Source: an uncultured Enterococcus sp.
GTDB taxonomy: Bacteria; Bacillota; Bacilli; Lactobacillales; Enterococcaceae
Assembly: GCF_913775425.1 (NCBI RefSeq)
Contig: NZ_CAJYIS010000079.1
Location: forward strand, 1-51,421
DNA length: 51,421 nt
Direction of reading: 5' to 3'
Both the position numbers and the translations under genes were made by a program. The stretch's first letter is position 1, and each line of letters starts with the position of its first letter. Shown here one piece after another: positions 1 to 7,431 of the stretch. The notes under the pieces are model-generated. The model searched no databases, was not told the origin of the DNA, and saw only the letters and a program-made list of their open reading frames with translations.

Positions 1-43
1 AACATGAGAGTGATATATTAATTTCAAGTCATTTTTCATTAGT

Positions 44-139
44 TTTTATCAGCATCCTGTTCTGATAAAAGTTAGTGAAGAGAGCTTCACTAACGTAACG
101 ACTCGCCGTGCTTGATCACCGAGTTGGTACGTTTTTTTT
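44..139 (+). promoter_or_regulatory. three tandem hairpins ending in a terminator upstream of trmL
   Basis: Three hairpins abut each other. The first pairs TTTTATCAG (44-52) with CTGATAAAA (62-70). The second pairs GTTAGTGAAG (71-80) with CTTCACTAAC (85-94). The third is CGTAACGACTCG (94-105) with CGAGTTGGTACG (120-131), with one mismatch and one wobble, followed by eight T. The trmL start lies 53 bases further on. A TATATT at 14-19 could be a -10, so this may be a short leader RNA with a terminator platform for trmL. It may instead be the 3' end of a gene left of the window. I do not recognise a known riboswitch class. Confidence 0.45.
94..139 (+). terminator. intrinsic terminator before trmL
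   Basis: A 12-bp imperfect stem with a 14-nt loop is followed by a T run at 132-139. It is the last of the three tandem hairpins. No separate promoter is evident between it and trmL, which raises the possibility of read-through control. Confidence 0.6.
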
Positions 140-192
140 ATTTTAATCATACATGCATTACGCATAGTCGACTATCAAAGGAGTCCTTTTTT

Positions 193-696
193 GTGAACCA
201 TATCGTCTTATTTGAACCACTTATCCCAGCGAATACTGGGAACATTTCGCGCACTTGTGCAGCGACAAATAGTCCATTACATCTGATTGAACCTTTAGGG
301 TTTTCAACAGATGATAAACAATTAAAACGTGCTGGACTAGATTATTGGGAAGCAGTAGATATTACGTATCATAAAAGCTTAGCAGCTTTCATGGAGTATT
401 TAGGAGATCGCCAGTTGCATTTGATCTCAAAATTTGCCAATGCGACTTACTCAGATGTCGATTTTAATGACAATGAGGATCATTTCTTTTTATTTGGAAA
501 AGAAACAACGGGACTACCAGAAGAATTTATGCGTGAACATGCAGATAAATGCTTGCGTATTCCAATGAATGACGAGCATGTCCGTTCGCTAAATCTATCG
601 AATACAGCAGCATTGATCTTATATGAAGCATTGCGTCAACAAGATTTTCCAAATCTTGAACGCACACATCATTATCCAAACGATAAAATCGATTAA
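193..696 (+). CDS. trmL: tRNA (cytidine/uridine-34 2'-O)-methyltransferase TrmL
   Basis: SPOUT-class methyltransferase of the TrmL/CspR/YibK family, which in characterised members 2'-O-methylates the wobble base of tRNA-Leu using SAM. The 167-aa product has the usual length. It shows the N-terminal NTGNISRTC motif and the C-terminal trefoil-knot SAM motif [17 protein letters not shown] chose the GTG at 193 because AAAGGAG sits just upstream at 179-185 and the family begins at [11 protein letters not shown]; the open frame extends to 112 but without family-like sequence. A histidine phosphatase gene follows after 19 bases, so the two are probably co-transcribed. Confidence 0.9.
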   Translation: MNHIVLFEPLIPANTGNISRTCAATNSPLHLIEPLGFSTDDKQLKRAGLDYWEAVDITYHKSLAAFMEYLGDRQLHLISKFANATYSDVDFNDNEDHFFLFGKETTGLPEEFMREHADKCLRIPMNDEHVRSLNLSNTAALILYEALRQQDFPNLERTHHYPNDKID

Positions 697-715
697 TCAT
701 CAAAGGAGCACTCAC

Positions 716-1366
716 ATGGACCTTTATTTTACGAGACACGGAAAAACCGAATGGAATTTGGAACGTCGTTTTCAGGGGATGAAGGGAGATTCTCCTTTAT
801 TAGCGAGTAGTTACGAAGAAGTTGCGCGTCTGGGTCAAGAACTTTCTGATGTAGCATTTGAAGCGATCTATTGTAGTACGGCCAAACGAGCTGTCGATAC
901 GGCGCATGCTATTGAAGCGCAATTGTCTCATTCTGTGCCCATCATCCAAAAATCCGGACTTTTAGAGATGGGATATGGTGCATTAGAAGGCCAATTGATC
1001 GACGAGATGCGCCGAAAGTATGGCTCAAGTCTGGAACAGATGCGCTATCGCTTAGATTTGTATGACCCAAGTGCATTTGCCGGTGAGACAGTCGATGAGA
1101 TGCTGACACGAATGACGTCAACAATCACAACAGCTGTACAAAAACATGACGGACCATTATTATTTGTAGGACATGGAACTTCGATGACAGCCGCGATCCA
1201 ATCGTTGATCGGCAAAGAAATCGCGCAATTACGTGAGATGGGTGGATTGTATAATAATAGTTTGACGATTGCCCATACTCAAGATAAACAAGTCCCTTAT
1301 ACACTAGTGAAATGGAATGACGTTTCGTTTTTGGACGACCCAACTAGTGCGGATTCATTACTTTAA
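716..1366 (+). CDS. histidine phosphatase family protein (phosphoglycerate mutase-like)
   Basis: 216-aa member of the histidine phosphatase superfamily. The catalytic RHG motif is at residues 7-9 (TRHGKTEWN), and the second catalytic histidine, in FVGHGTSM, is near residue 153. These enzymes remove phosphate through a phosphohistidine intermediate; the substrate cannot be read from the sequence, and annotation as phosphoglycerate mutase would be a family-level guess. ATG at 716 follows CAAAGGAGC at suitable spacing; a longer open frame starting at 623 overlaps trmL and is not supported. The gene lies between trmL and recD2 with short gaps, consistent with one operon. Confidence 0.82.
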   Translation: MDLYFTRHGKTEWNLERRFQGMKGDSPLLASSYEEVARLGQELSDVAFEAIYCSTAKRAVDTAHAIEAQLSHSVPIIQKSGLLEMGYGALEGQLIDEMRRKYGSSLEQMRYRLDLYDPSAFAGETVDEMLTRMTSTITTAVQKHDGPLLFVGHGTSMTAAIQSLIGKEIAQLREMGGLYNNSLTIAHTQDKQVPYTLVKWNDVSFLDDPTSADSLL

Positions 1367-1386
1367 ACAGAAAGGAGCGGAGACCT

Positions 1387-3795
1387 ATGCCAGAAAAAGA
1401 AGTTTTTGTCGGCAAGGTAGCCGCTATTTTTTATCAAAATCCAACGAACTTTTATAAAGTACTTTTAGTAAAAGTCGAGGAAACGACTGCGCAATATCGG
1501 GAAAAGGAAATCGTGGTGACGGGGAGTTTTGGCGATATTCAAGAAGAAGAGAGTTATCGATTCCACGGACAACTGATTGAGCATCCTAAATACGGCACAC
1601 AATTAAACGCTGAAACGTATCAAAAAGAGCAACCGACTTCAGCTGCAGGAATCGTCCATTATTTATCGAGCGATAAATTTCCAGGGATTGGTAAAAAAAC
1701 GGCACAAGGAATCGTAGATGCTTTTGGTGAACAGGCAATTGAAAAAATCTTAGATGATCCAAGTATTTTAAGTTCACTCCCTCATCTAAATAAGAAAAAA
1801 CGCGACATGATCGTAGAAACGCTACGCTTGAATCACGGGATGGATCAAGTGATCGTAGGATTGACAGAATATGGGTTTGGTAGTCGTCTATCGTTTGCGA
1901 TCTATCAAAAGTACCGCAATGAAGCGCTTGAAATCATCCAAGAAAATCCGTATCAACTCGTAGAAGATATTGATGGGATCGGATTTAAAAAAGCTGATAT
2001 GATCGCAGCGCAGCTTGGTATCACGCCTCATGCAACGACACGGATCAAAGCTGCGTTGTTCCACCAGTTGATGCAAGTCTCGATTCAAACAGGAGATACG
2101 TATGTACAAGCAAAACAGTTATTGGAACAAACGATCTCGTTACTTGAAACGAGTCGACCAGTCGAAATGTCTGCAGAACAAGTAGCCGATGGGTTGATCG
2201 AATTGGTCGAAGAAGAAAAAGTTCATCAAGAAGGGACCGCAATTTACGAGAAGCGCTTGTATTTTTCAGAAATCGGAATCGCACAATCGATCCATCGTTT
2301 GATGAAACGCAAACAGACGATCAAGTATACAGATAAGGAATTAGATCAAACCTTTAAAAAAGTTGAAAAAGAATTAGGGATCCGTTATGGTGCTTCTCAA
2401 GAAGAGGCTATCAAAGAGGCGATTCGTTCTCCATTTTTTCTATTGACAGGTGGTCCTGGAACGGGGAAAACCACAGTGATCAACGGAATCGTGAGAATGT
2501 TTGCGCACTTAAATGAAGTTGAACTTGATCCTAGTCAATATACCAGTGAAACGTTCCCGATCTTATTAGCAGCCCCGACTGGACGAGCAGCAAAACGGAT
2601 GAATGAAACGACTGGATTACCAAGTGGTACGATTCACCGTATGCTAGGGTTGAACAATCAAGAACAAGACGTCGAGATGGAAACAAAAGAATTAGAAGGT
2701 GGGTTATTGATTGTTGATGAAATGTCAATGGTCGATACTTGGTTAGCACATGCTTTGTTCAAAGCCTTGGCGACAAATATGCAGATTATTTTAGTCGGCG
2801 ATAAAGACCAGTTACCATCTGTGGGACCAGGTCAAGTCTTGCATGATTTATTGCAAACCCCATTTTTGCCAAAGTTTGAGTTGACTGAAATTTATCGACA
2901 AGGTGATGGTTCGAGTGTGATTTCGTTAGCACATGAAATCAAAAATGGCCGCTTGTCTCAAAATTTTGCGCAAAATCAAGCAGATCGTTCTTTTTTTGCT
3001 TGTGATGCCTATCAGATCGAGCCGATTATTGCCACGATCGTACAGCGTGCAAAAGAAAAGGGCTTCACTGCACAGGATATTCAAGTCTTAGCACCGATGT
3101 ATAAAGGATCTGCGGGTGTCGATGCTTTAAATAAAATGATGCAAGAAATCTTTAATCCAAACGATGGTCGTAAAAAAGAAGTGAAATTCAATGACACGGT
3201 GTATCGCATCGGTGATAAGGTCTTACAATTGGTCAATTCACCAGAAGATAACGTGTTCAATGGAGATATGGGGCAGATCGTCGGGATCACGTATGCCAAA
3301 GATTCTGAAGATAAAGTCGATGAATTGACGATCCAGTTTGATGCGACTGAGGTGGTGTATCGCCGAAATGATTGGCAAAAAATCACGCTATCGTATTGTT
3401 GCACAATCCATAAATCTCAAGGTAGCGAATTTAAAATGGTCATACTGCCGATGGTGCACCAATACCAACGAATGCTACAACGCAACTTGTTGTATACGGC
3501 GATCACACGGAGTAAAGAAAAACTGATTCTACTTGGAGAAATCGAAGCGTACCAGCGTTGTGTCACGCAAGAATCAAACTTGCGTATGACGACATTAAAA
3601 GAACGTTTATTAGAAGTAGAAGGAAAGGCTCGTGCTGTTCAGACACCATCTGAAGAGAAAGCGTTCATTTCAGAAGAAGAAGAACAATTGCCGAGCGAGC
3701 CGATCTTGACTTTAGAGTTGATCCAACAACATGCTATCGATCCGATGATCGGAATGGATGGAATTACACCAAACGATTACGAAAATAAAGTGTAA
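1387..3795 (+). CDS. recD2: RecD2-type ATP-dependent DNA helicase (RecD/TraA family)
   Basis: 802-aa superfamily 1 5'-3' helicase of the RecD2 type, found in bacteria that use AddAB instead of RecBCD. Helix-hairpin-helix-like segments lie in the N-terminal third (FPGIGKKTAQGIV and IDGIGFKKAD). Walker A GGPGTGKT is at residues 355-362, a Walker B-like IVDEMSMVD near residue 440, and a C-terminal UvrD-like segment contains TIHKSQGSEF and LLYTAITRSKE. Length is close to that of B. subtilis YrrC. RecD2 acts in mismatch repair and replication-fork maintenance in B. subtilis. The stop TAA lies inside the left end of a palindromic repeat element, so the last codons may have been reshaped by that insertion. 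Confidence 0.93.
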   Translation: MPEKEVFVGKVAAIFYQNPTNFYKVLLVKVEETTAQYREKEIVVTGSFGDIQEEESYRFHGQLIEHPKYGTQLNAETYQKEQPTSAAGIVHYLSSDKFPGIGKKTAQGIVDAFGEQAIEKILDDPSILSSLPHLNKKKRDMIVETLRLNHGMDQVIVGLTEYGFGSRLSFAIYQKYRNEALEIIQENPYQLVEDIDGIGFKKADMIAAQLGITPHATTRIKAALFHQLMQVSIQTGDTYVQAKQLLEQTISLLETSRPVEMSAEQVADGLIELVEEEKVHQEGTAIYEKRLYFSEIGIAQSIHRLMKRKQTIKYTDKELDQTFKKVEKELGIRYGASQEEAIKEAIRSPFFLLTGGPGTGKTTVINGIVRMFAHLNEVELDPSQYTSETFPILLAAPTGRAAKRMNETTGLPSGTIHRMLGLNNQEQDVEMETKELEGGLLIVDEMSMVDTWLAHALFKALATNMQIILVGDKDQLPSVGPGQVLHDLLQTPFLPKFELTEIYRQGDGSSVISLAHEIKNGRLSQNFAQNQADRSFFACDAYQIEPIIATIVQRAKEKGFTAQDIQVLAPMYKGSAGVDALNKMMQEIFNPNDGRKKEVKFNDTVYRIGDKVLQLVNSPEDNVFNGDMGQIVGITYAKDSEDKVDELTIQFDATEVVYRRNDWQKITLSYCCTIHKSQGSEFKMVILPMVHQYQRMLQRNLLYTAITRSKEKLILLGEIEAYQRCVTQESNLRMTTLKERLLEVEGKARAVQTPSEEKAFISEEEEQLPSEPILTLELIQQHAIDPMIGMDGITPNDYENKV

Positions 3796-3886
3796 CAGAA
3801 GTCTGTTACACTTTTGAAAATAAGCCGAACCATTATCGAAAGTGATAATGGTTCGGCTTATTTCTTGGCGCTATCCATCTGTCACA
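3791..3886. repeat. palindromic repeat element, copy A (between recD2 and the lipid kinase gene)
   Basis: Left end TGTAACAGAAGT (3791-3802) and right end CCATCTGTCACA (3875-3886) match the inverted ends of copies C and D. The core is a perfect 19-bp inverted repeat, 3819-3837 with 3844-3862, starting AATAAGCC and ending GGCTTATT around a 6-nt loop. A second small hairpin (GTGTAACAG 3790-3798 with CTGTTACAC 3803-3811, then TTTT) overlaps the recD2 stop codon. The element lies between convergent genes and can act as a bidirectional terminator. Confidence 0.85.
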
Positions 3887-3897
3887 ATCTGATGGGG

Positions 3898-4866
3898 TTA
3901 CCAGAAAAATTGTGAAGTCAAGGTGATCGTCAAATCGTAACTTTTACCTTCAAAAGACTCGCCATCAAGGTGGACATCTTGAGGAGTCGTCGTGATCACA
4001 CGCAATTTTTTAAGAGAATAGTGCTTAAAGTAACGCGAGCGCAATTGTTTTTTACGTAAAATAAGATAAAACAAATGCACGAGTTTAAAGAATGCTGTTT
4101 TTTGGACGACGACCAATTTGAAGCTATCATCTTTCAAATCAGCATGTGGTGCAATGGCGATGCCGCCACCAAAATAAGGATGATTGGTAACGGTAAATAA
4201 AAGTGTTTTTCGAAAAATCCGTTCTTGCCCATTGAATTCTACACGAATGGGAAAGGGACGTTGTTGAAAAAAGCTCGTCAAGATACTAGAAAAGTAGCTC
4301 ATTTTGCCGATATGTAGTGAATGAAACCACTTTTTTCGTTTGCTATGATTGACTTTTTTGACGATTTTGCCATCCAGACCGATTCCTAGATTATTGCAAA
4401 AGACACCTGTTTGATTGGTTACCGCTTCTTGATAACGTAAAATCGGGATTTTGACTGGCGCTGTTTGCTCTAAAATTTTCCAAAAAGCTTCCTCTGGTGT
4501 TTTGGTCATACGAAATGCCCGTGCAAAATCATTGCCGCTCCCCGCTTTGATATAGGCTACAGGATACCTTGTGCTATAGGCATGCAATTGGTTTAAGACC
4601 TGATGTAGTGTTCCATCGCCACCGATTACGACAAAAATCGGTACGATATCTTGTTCTGAAAAAACAGGCTCGTTTGAAAGTGGGGTGATTTTTTTTGTCT
4701 GTATCAGCATTTGGGTCAGTTCGATCTCGTGACCAGGATATTCCGTTGCATAAAGAAAATAAGTATAGCGGTATTTTTTCAACAATTCAATGATCTGTTT
4801 TGCTGTTTTGGCACCTCGTCCACCACCGGCATCCGGATTGACGAGTATATGAAAGATTCGTTTCAT
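3898..4866 (-). CDS. diacylglycerol kinase family lipid kinase (YegS/DgkB-like)
   Basis: 322-aa protein of the diacylglycerol kinase catalytic superfamily, which phosphorylates diacylglycerol or a related lipid at the inner membrane face, recycling diacylglycerol left by lipoteichoic acid synthesis in Gram-positives. The nucleotide-binding GGDGT motif is at residues 82-86, followed by KAGSGNDFARAF; an early NPDAGGGRG loop and a C-terminal beta domain with DGE are also typical. The ATG at 4866 is preceded by TGGAG; the open frame extends further but has no RBS or family similarity. Closest by type to YegS/BmrU/DgkB; which of these cannot be decided here. It has its own promoter just behind the terminator of an upstream structured RNA. 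Confidence 0.85.
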   Translation of the reverse strand: MKRIFHILVNPDAGGGRGAKTAKQIIELLKKYRYTYFLYATEYPGHEIELTQMLIQTKKITPLSNEPVFSEQDIVPIFVVIGGDGTLHQVLNQLHAYSTRYPVAYIKAGSGNDFARAFRMTKTPEEAFWKILEQTAPVKIPILRYQEAVTNQTGVFCNNLGIGLDGKIVKKVNHSKRKKWFHSLHIGKMSYFSSILTSFFQQRPFPIRVEFNGQERIFRKTLLFTVTNHPYFGGGIAIAPHADLKDDSFKLVVVQKTAFFKLVHLFYLILRKKQLRSRYFKHYSLKKLRVITTTPQDVHLDGESFEGKSYDLTITLTSQFFW

Positions 4867-4899
4867 GAGTACACTCCAGTAAAAATCAAATTGACCTTT

Positions 4900-4927
4900 A
4901 TTATACCATATCTCTTTTAGAACCAAA
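4900..4927 (-). promoter_or_regulatory. promoter of the lipid kinase gene
   Basis: On the minus strand: -35 TTTGGT (4922-4927), 16-bp spacer, and -10 TATAAT (4900-4905) with an upstream TG giving an extended -10. The start codon is 34 bases downstream of the -10. Confidence 0.6.
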
Positions 4928-4996
4928 TAAAAAAGGACCTGATCGAAAATAAAGGTGGTCTGCACACGTACTGCACTTTATTTTGCGATCAGGTCA
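4928..4996 (-). terminator. strong intrinsic terminator of the minus-strand structured RNA
   Basis: On the minus strand GACCTGATCGC (from 4995) plus AAAATAAAG pairs with CTTTATTTT plus CGATCAGGTC (to 4936), with one bulge, followed by CCTTTTTTA. The stem is about 19 bp, among the strongest in the window. Confidence 0.75.
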
Positions 4997-5119
4997 TGGA
5001 TAATGGTGAGTAAGGAGCGAGTCCAATTCCCACTTGATTTGATAGAGGCCTACTTGAAAATTCTGTTTAGACATTACCTACATCGAATGTCTGACTGGGA
5101 ATTCAGCGTTCCTCCTTAC
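4928..5119 (-). ncRNA. structured small RNA or leader RNA of unknown class
   Basis: A minus-strand promoter at 5126-5154 predicts a transcript of about 190 nt ending at the terminator at 4928-4996. Its first 110 nt fold into a rod: GUAAGGAG near the 5' end pairs with CUCCUUAC (5007-5014 on the plus strand), then AAUUCCCA pairs with UGGGAAUU. The rod encloses an AGACAU/AUGUCU hairpin. No good ORF with an RBS is seen in it. Size and rod shape recall 6S RNA, but the internal branching differs, so I do not assign it. It could also be a riboswitch-like leader of the downstream kinase gene, though that gene has its own promoter. Confidence 0.5.
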
Positions 5120-5125
5120 AACTTT

Positions 5126-5154
5126 AGTATACTAAAACTCTCTTTTTTTAGCAA
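5126..5154 (-). promoter_or_regulatory. promoter of the minus-strand structured RNA
   Basis: -35 TTGCTA (5149-5154), 17-bp spacer, -10 TATACT (5126-5131) on the minus strand. It is divergent from, and mirror-like to, the promoter at 5186-5214: the two -35 boxes are embedded in the inverted repeat AGCAAGCG (5150-5157) / CGCTTGCT (5183-5190). Confidence 0.6.
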
Positions 5155-5185
5155 GCGTTTACATTTTTAAAGCAGGCAAAATCGC

Positions 5186-5214
5186 TTGCTTTCTCTTTAT
5201 TTTTTGACTATACT
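5186..5214 (+). promoter_or_regulatory. promoter of the 92-aa membrane protein gene
   Basis: -35 TTGCTT (5186-5191), 17-bp spacer, -10 TATACT (5209-5214). The start codon is at 5238. A further GCAAGCG copy at 5218-5224 lies near the transcription start. Confidence 0.55.
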
Positions 5215-5237
5215 TTTGCAAGCGAAGGGGTGACACT

Positions 5238-5516
5238 ATGAAATATTATCATTTGATTGGGGCTTCTTTAGGATTAGCAATTATTCAATGGGCATTACAA
5301 GGTCCACTAGCAACAGTACGCTGGCTGAGTTATCTTTTTTTGAGTATACAAGGGCTCTTATTAGGCAGTTATGTTGTCTTGATGTGTGGTTATTTTATCT
5401 TAATGCGACCGACTAAAGCAATTGAAGAAGAACCTGTAGTCGAATCGACAACTAACACATCACACAGACAAGCAGCACATTATACGCGATCAACACAGAG
5501 TCAAAAAGCAGCTTGA
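5238..5516 (+). CDS. small hypothetical membrane protein
   Basis: 92-aa protein that I do not recognise. Two hydrophobic segments (about residues 7-27 and 30-56) suggest two membrane helices, followed by a hydrophilic Thr/Ser/Gln-rich tail. GAAGGGGTG provides the ribosome-binding site. It has its own promoter with a symmetrical operator-like repeat, and its stop codon lies within the -35 box of the following queT promoter, so it is a separate transcription unit. No function can be assigned. Confidence 0.7.
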   Translation: MKYYHLIGASLGLAIIQWALQGPLATVRWLSYLFLSIQGLLLGSYVVLMCGYFILMRPTKAIEEEPVVESTTNTSHRQAAHYTRSTQSQKAA

Positions 5517-5541
5517 CATTTTACTTGAATTTATTTAGACT
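5513..5541 (+). promoter_or_regulatory. queT promoter
   Basis: -35 TTGACA (5513-5518), which contains the TGA stop codon of the upstream gene; 17-bp spacer; -10 TAGACT (5536-5541). Transcription should start near 5548, leaving a leader of about 75 nt before queT. Confidence 0.65.
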
Positions 5542-5547
5542 TGCTAA

Positions 5548-5605
5548 CGGTGCTAAGCACACGTCACGCGGTTCATCAACCATCCCGCGTAATCAAAACT
5601 TGGAG
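5548..5605 (+). promoter_or_regulatory. candidate preQ1 riboswitch in the queT leader
   Basis: The leader contains a stem ACGCGG (5566-5571) / CCGCGT (5585-5590) whose loop begins TTC and ends before CCC, followed by an A-rich tail AATCAAAACTTGGAG containing the ribosome-binding site. This is the layout of a class I preQ1 pseudoknot (GGUUC, then CCC, then A-rich tail) acting on translation. An upstream GGTGCTAAGC is reminiscent of class II. The class is uncertain and the call leans on position, since queT-family genes are the classic targets. Confidence 0.45.
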
Positions 5606-5622
5606 AAAGTAGGAACTAATAC

Positions 5623-6123
5623 ATGATAAAATCTAAACAAGCAACATCGGTACGTACCTTAACTGCAAATGCCGTGATTATGGCCATTTATGTCGTTTTG
5701 TGTTTTATTTTACCGTACCAATCAGGTGCGATCCAATTTCGATTATCTGAAAGTTTGAATCACTTAGTGGTATTCAATCGTAAATTTATTTGGGGCGTAT
5801 TTGGTGGGGTAGTCATCTACAATTTATTCTTTGGAAATGGGCCATTAGATGTCTTATTTGGTGGGGGCCAAACGTTACTTGCATTAGCGGCAACGATTTG
5901 GGTCGGTAAATTTGTAGAAAACAAACTCGTATTGATGATTTGTAATATTTTCTTCTTCACGATCAGTATGTGTTTGATCGCCTGGATGTTGCAATTAACG
6001 TTAGATTTACCATTTTGGCCAACGTATGCGACGACTGCATTAAGTGAATTGATCATTATGACAATTTCGGCACCCGTCATGTTTGCGGTAGATAAAGTGG
6101 TTCATTTTAAAGATCGTATTTAA
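5623..6123 (+). CDS. queT: QueT family queuosine-precursor (preQ1) transporter
   Basis: 166-aa integral membrane protein of the QueT family (COG4708), the predicted substrate-binding S component that takes up the queuosine precursor preQ1, usually with a shared ECF energizing module. Five or so hydrophobic segments are visible; the conserved stretch QFRLSESLNHLVVF and the FGGGQTLLA loop fit the family. ECF module genes are not in this window. The start ATG follows an AGGA-containing site within a structured leader that probably senses preQ1. Confidence 0.82.
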   Translation: MIKSKQATSVRTLTANAVIMAIYVVLCFILPYQSGAIQFRLSESLNHLVVFNRKFIWGVFGGVVIYNLFFGNGPLDVLFGGGQTLLALAATIWVGKFVENKLVLMICNIFFFTISMCLIAWMLQLTLDLPFWPTYATTALSELIIMTISAPVMFAVDKVVHFKDRI

Positions 6124-6187
6124 AAAGACGAACGAAGTGTTTCCTTAATCGCTTGTGTGAGTAAGGGTCACCTCGTCGTCTTTTTTT
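6122..6187. terminator. bidirectional terminator between queT and the CBS protein gene
   Basis: AAAAAGACGAACGA pairs with TCGTCGTCTTTTT across a 40-nt loop, with A-rich and T-rich flanks. It serves both converging genes. It is unrelated to the AATAAGCC repeat family. Confidence 0.6.
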
Positions 6188-6827
6188 AGCGTTCTGCTTT
6201 TAGATCTTCGATTTCAACAACTTTAAAGAGTTTGCTTTCCAGTTGTTCGATGATTTTGTCTAATGTTGTTTGAGTCGTTTCAGCTGGTAACGTGATCAAC
6301 GTTCGACGAATAAACTCATCTTTGCCGATATCTAACGTAATACAACTGGCAATACTGCTGTATTTGGCAATGATTTTCGAGATAGCTGCCAAATCACCTT
6401 TTTTACCAGTAGAAGCAATCGTTAAGACATAACTTCCTTGTTCGACATTCCAAGATTGCGCCAGGACTGAAAGTAAAGAACTATGTGTTAAAATGCCATA
6501 AAAATGGTCATTTTCATCTAATACAGCAATGTAAGGCAATTCTTTGATCGTAAAGAATACATTGAAGAATGAAGAATTGACATAGATAAATTTTGTTGCA
6601 TTTTTTAATAATGATGTAACAGGTAAGCTCATATCGCCACCATTAGCCTTATGCCGGTAAATGTGCATCTTATAGATATTTCCACGGAAGATTTTACCCG
6701 TTTCATCTAAAATCGGTACACAACGATAACCAGAATCTTCTAAGATCGTCAAGGCTTCGGCTAAAGTTGCCGTTTCTAAAACCGTCGTCAAGTCAGCTTT
6801 TTTGTAAACCATTGATTTTAATAACAT
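6186..6827 (-). CDS. CBS-domain/ACT-domain protein, CbpA-like (putative c-di-AMP binding)
   Basis: 213-aa cytosolic protein. Residues 1-130 form a CBS pair (TILEDSGYRCVPILDETGKI and LPYIAVLDENDHFYGILTH). Residues 135-210 look like an ACT domain (VLTIASTGKKGDLAAISKIIAKY). This layout matches the c-di-AMP-binding protein CbpA described in Listeria and annotated in enterococci; c-di-AMP binding here is inference. Stop and queT stop share a terminator. An ideal AAGGAGG precedes the ATG. It is one of two candidate c-di-AMP receptors in this window (see darA). Confidence 0.7.
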   Translation of the reverse strand: MLLKSMVYKKADLTTVLETATLAEALTILEDSGYRCVPILDETGKIFRGNIYKMHIYRHKANGGDMSLPVTSLLKNATKFIYVNSSFFNVFFTIKELPYIAVLDENDHFYGILTHSSLLSVLAQSWNVEQGSYVLTIASTGKKGDLAAISKIIAKYSSIASCITLDIGKDEFIRRTLITLPAETTQTTLDKIIEQLESKLFKVVEIEDLKAER

Positions 6828-6902
6828 AAATAAACCTCCTTATCCTTTGGGTTTATGATAGCATACCTAACCGAAAAACTATAGAAATAATTTTGATCCT
6901 GA

Positions 6903-6931
6903 TTGACAGTTTTTTTAAATCATGCTAACTT
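6903..6931 (+). promoter_or_regulatory. promoter of rpmG-secE
   Basis: -35 TTGACA (6903-6908), 17-bp spacer, -10 TAACTT (6926-6931) with TGC giving an extended -10. rpmG starts at 6969 behind GGACAGGAGG. Confidence 0.65.
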
Positions 6932-6968
6932 TAAGAAGTGAGAAAAGAGACGGACAGGAGGCTATTTT

Positions 6969-7121
6969 ATGGCAACAAAAAAAGCAGCATTGGCTTGCTC
7001 TGTTTGTGGTTCTCGAAATTATTCGAAATCAGTCAGCGAAGGCAAAAAAGGCGATCGCTTAGAGATCAATAAGTTTTGTAAATATTGTAACCAATATACA
7101 ATACATAGAGAAACAAAATAA
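6969..7121 (+). CDS. rpmG: 50S ribosomal protein L33, zinc-binding form
   Basis: 50-aa L33 found directly in the sequence. The two CXXC pairs (CSVC at residues 10-13 and CKYC at 37-40) are intact, so this is a zinc-binding (C+) form; many Firmicutes also carry a zinc-free paralogue elsewhere. It is followed after 18 bases by secE, the common rpmG-secE-nusG order. Confidence 0.93.
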   Translation: MATKKAALACSVCGSRNYSKSVSEGKKGDRLEINKFCKYCNQYTIHRETK

Positions 7122-7139
7122 AAAACGGAGGCAGCTCTC

Positions 7140-7310
7140 ATGAAATTTATTCGCAGTGTAATTCACGAAATGAAAAATGTTACTTGGCCTTCAGGAAAAC
7201 AATTGCGCAAAGATACGATCGTAGTCATTGAAACATCATTGATTTTTGCTGTGTTGTTCTTCTTGATGGATACTGCTATTCAAAATGTATTTTCATGGAT
7301 TTTAAAGTAG
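7140..7310 (+). CDS. secE: preprotein translocase subunit SecE
   Basis: 56-aa single-span membrane protein, essential part of the SecYEG translocon. The amphipathic N-terminal part has the family motif EMKNVTWPSGKQL, followed by one transmembrane helix (about residues 26-46). Length is typical of the short Gram-positive form. CGGAGGCAG is the ribosome-binding site. Confidence 0.93.
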   Translation: MKFIRSVIHEMKNVTWPSGKQLRKDTIVVIETSLIFAVLFFLMDTAIQNVFSWILK

Positions 7311-7350
7311 ACTTATTCGTTTACGACTAGAATTATTCGCTATTCCATGC

Positions 7351-7398
7351 TATACTTTGGTACGAGAGAAAAAACTTCGGTGTGACTGAGGTTTTTTT
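7351..7398 (+). promoter_or_regulatory. nusG promoter element with attenuator-like hairpin
   Basis: TATACT (7351-7356) with upstream TGC is an extended -10; the -35 is weak. Directly downstream AAAAAACTTC (7369-7378) pairs with GAGGTTTTTT (7388-7397), a terminator-like hairpin ending in T. It may terminate rpmG-secE messages or attenuate nusG. Confidence 0.45.
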
Positions 7399-7431
7399 AT
7401 TTTAGAAAAAAATAAAAGGAGTCCTTATGTG

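Noticed and set aside
112-192. Upstream extension of trmL
   Set aside because: No RBS, no family similarity, and the region overlaps the terminator T run; the GTG at 193 has an ideal RBS.
4928-5119. 6S RNA as a firm call for the minus-strand structured RNA
   Set aside because: Length and rod shape fit, but the interior holds an extra hairpin instead of one clear central bubble, and a separate strong terminator makes up a third of the transcript. Left as unknown class.
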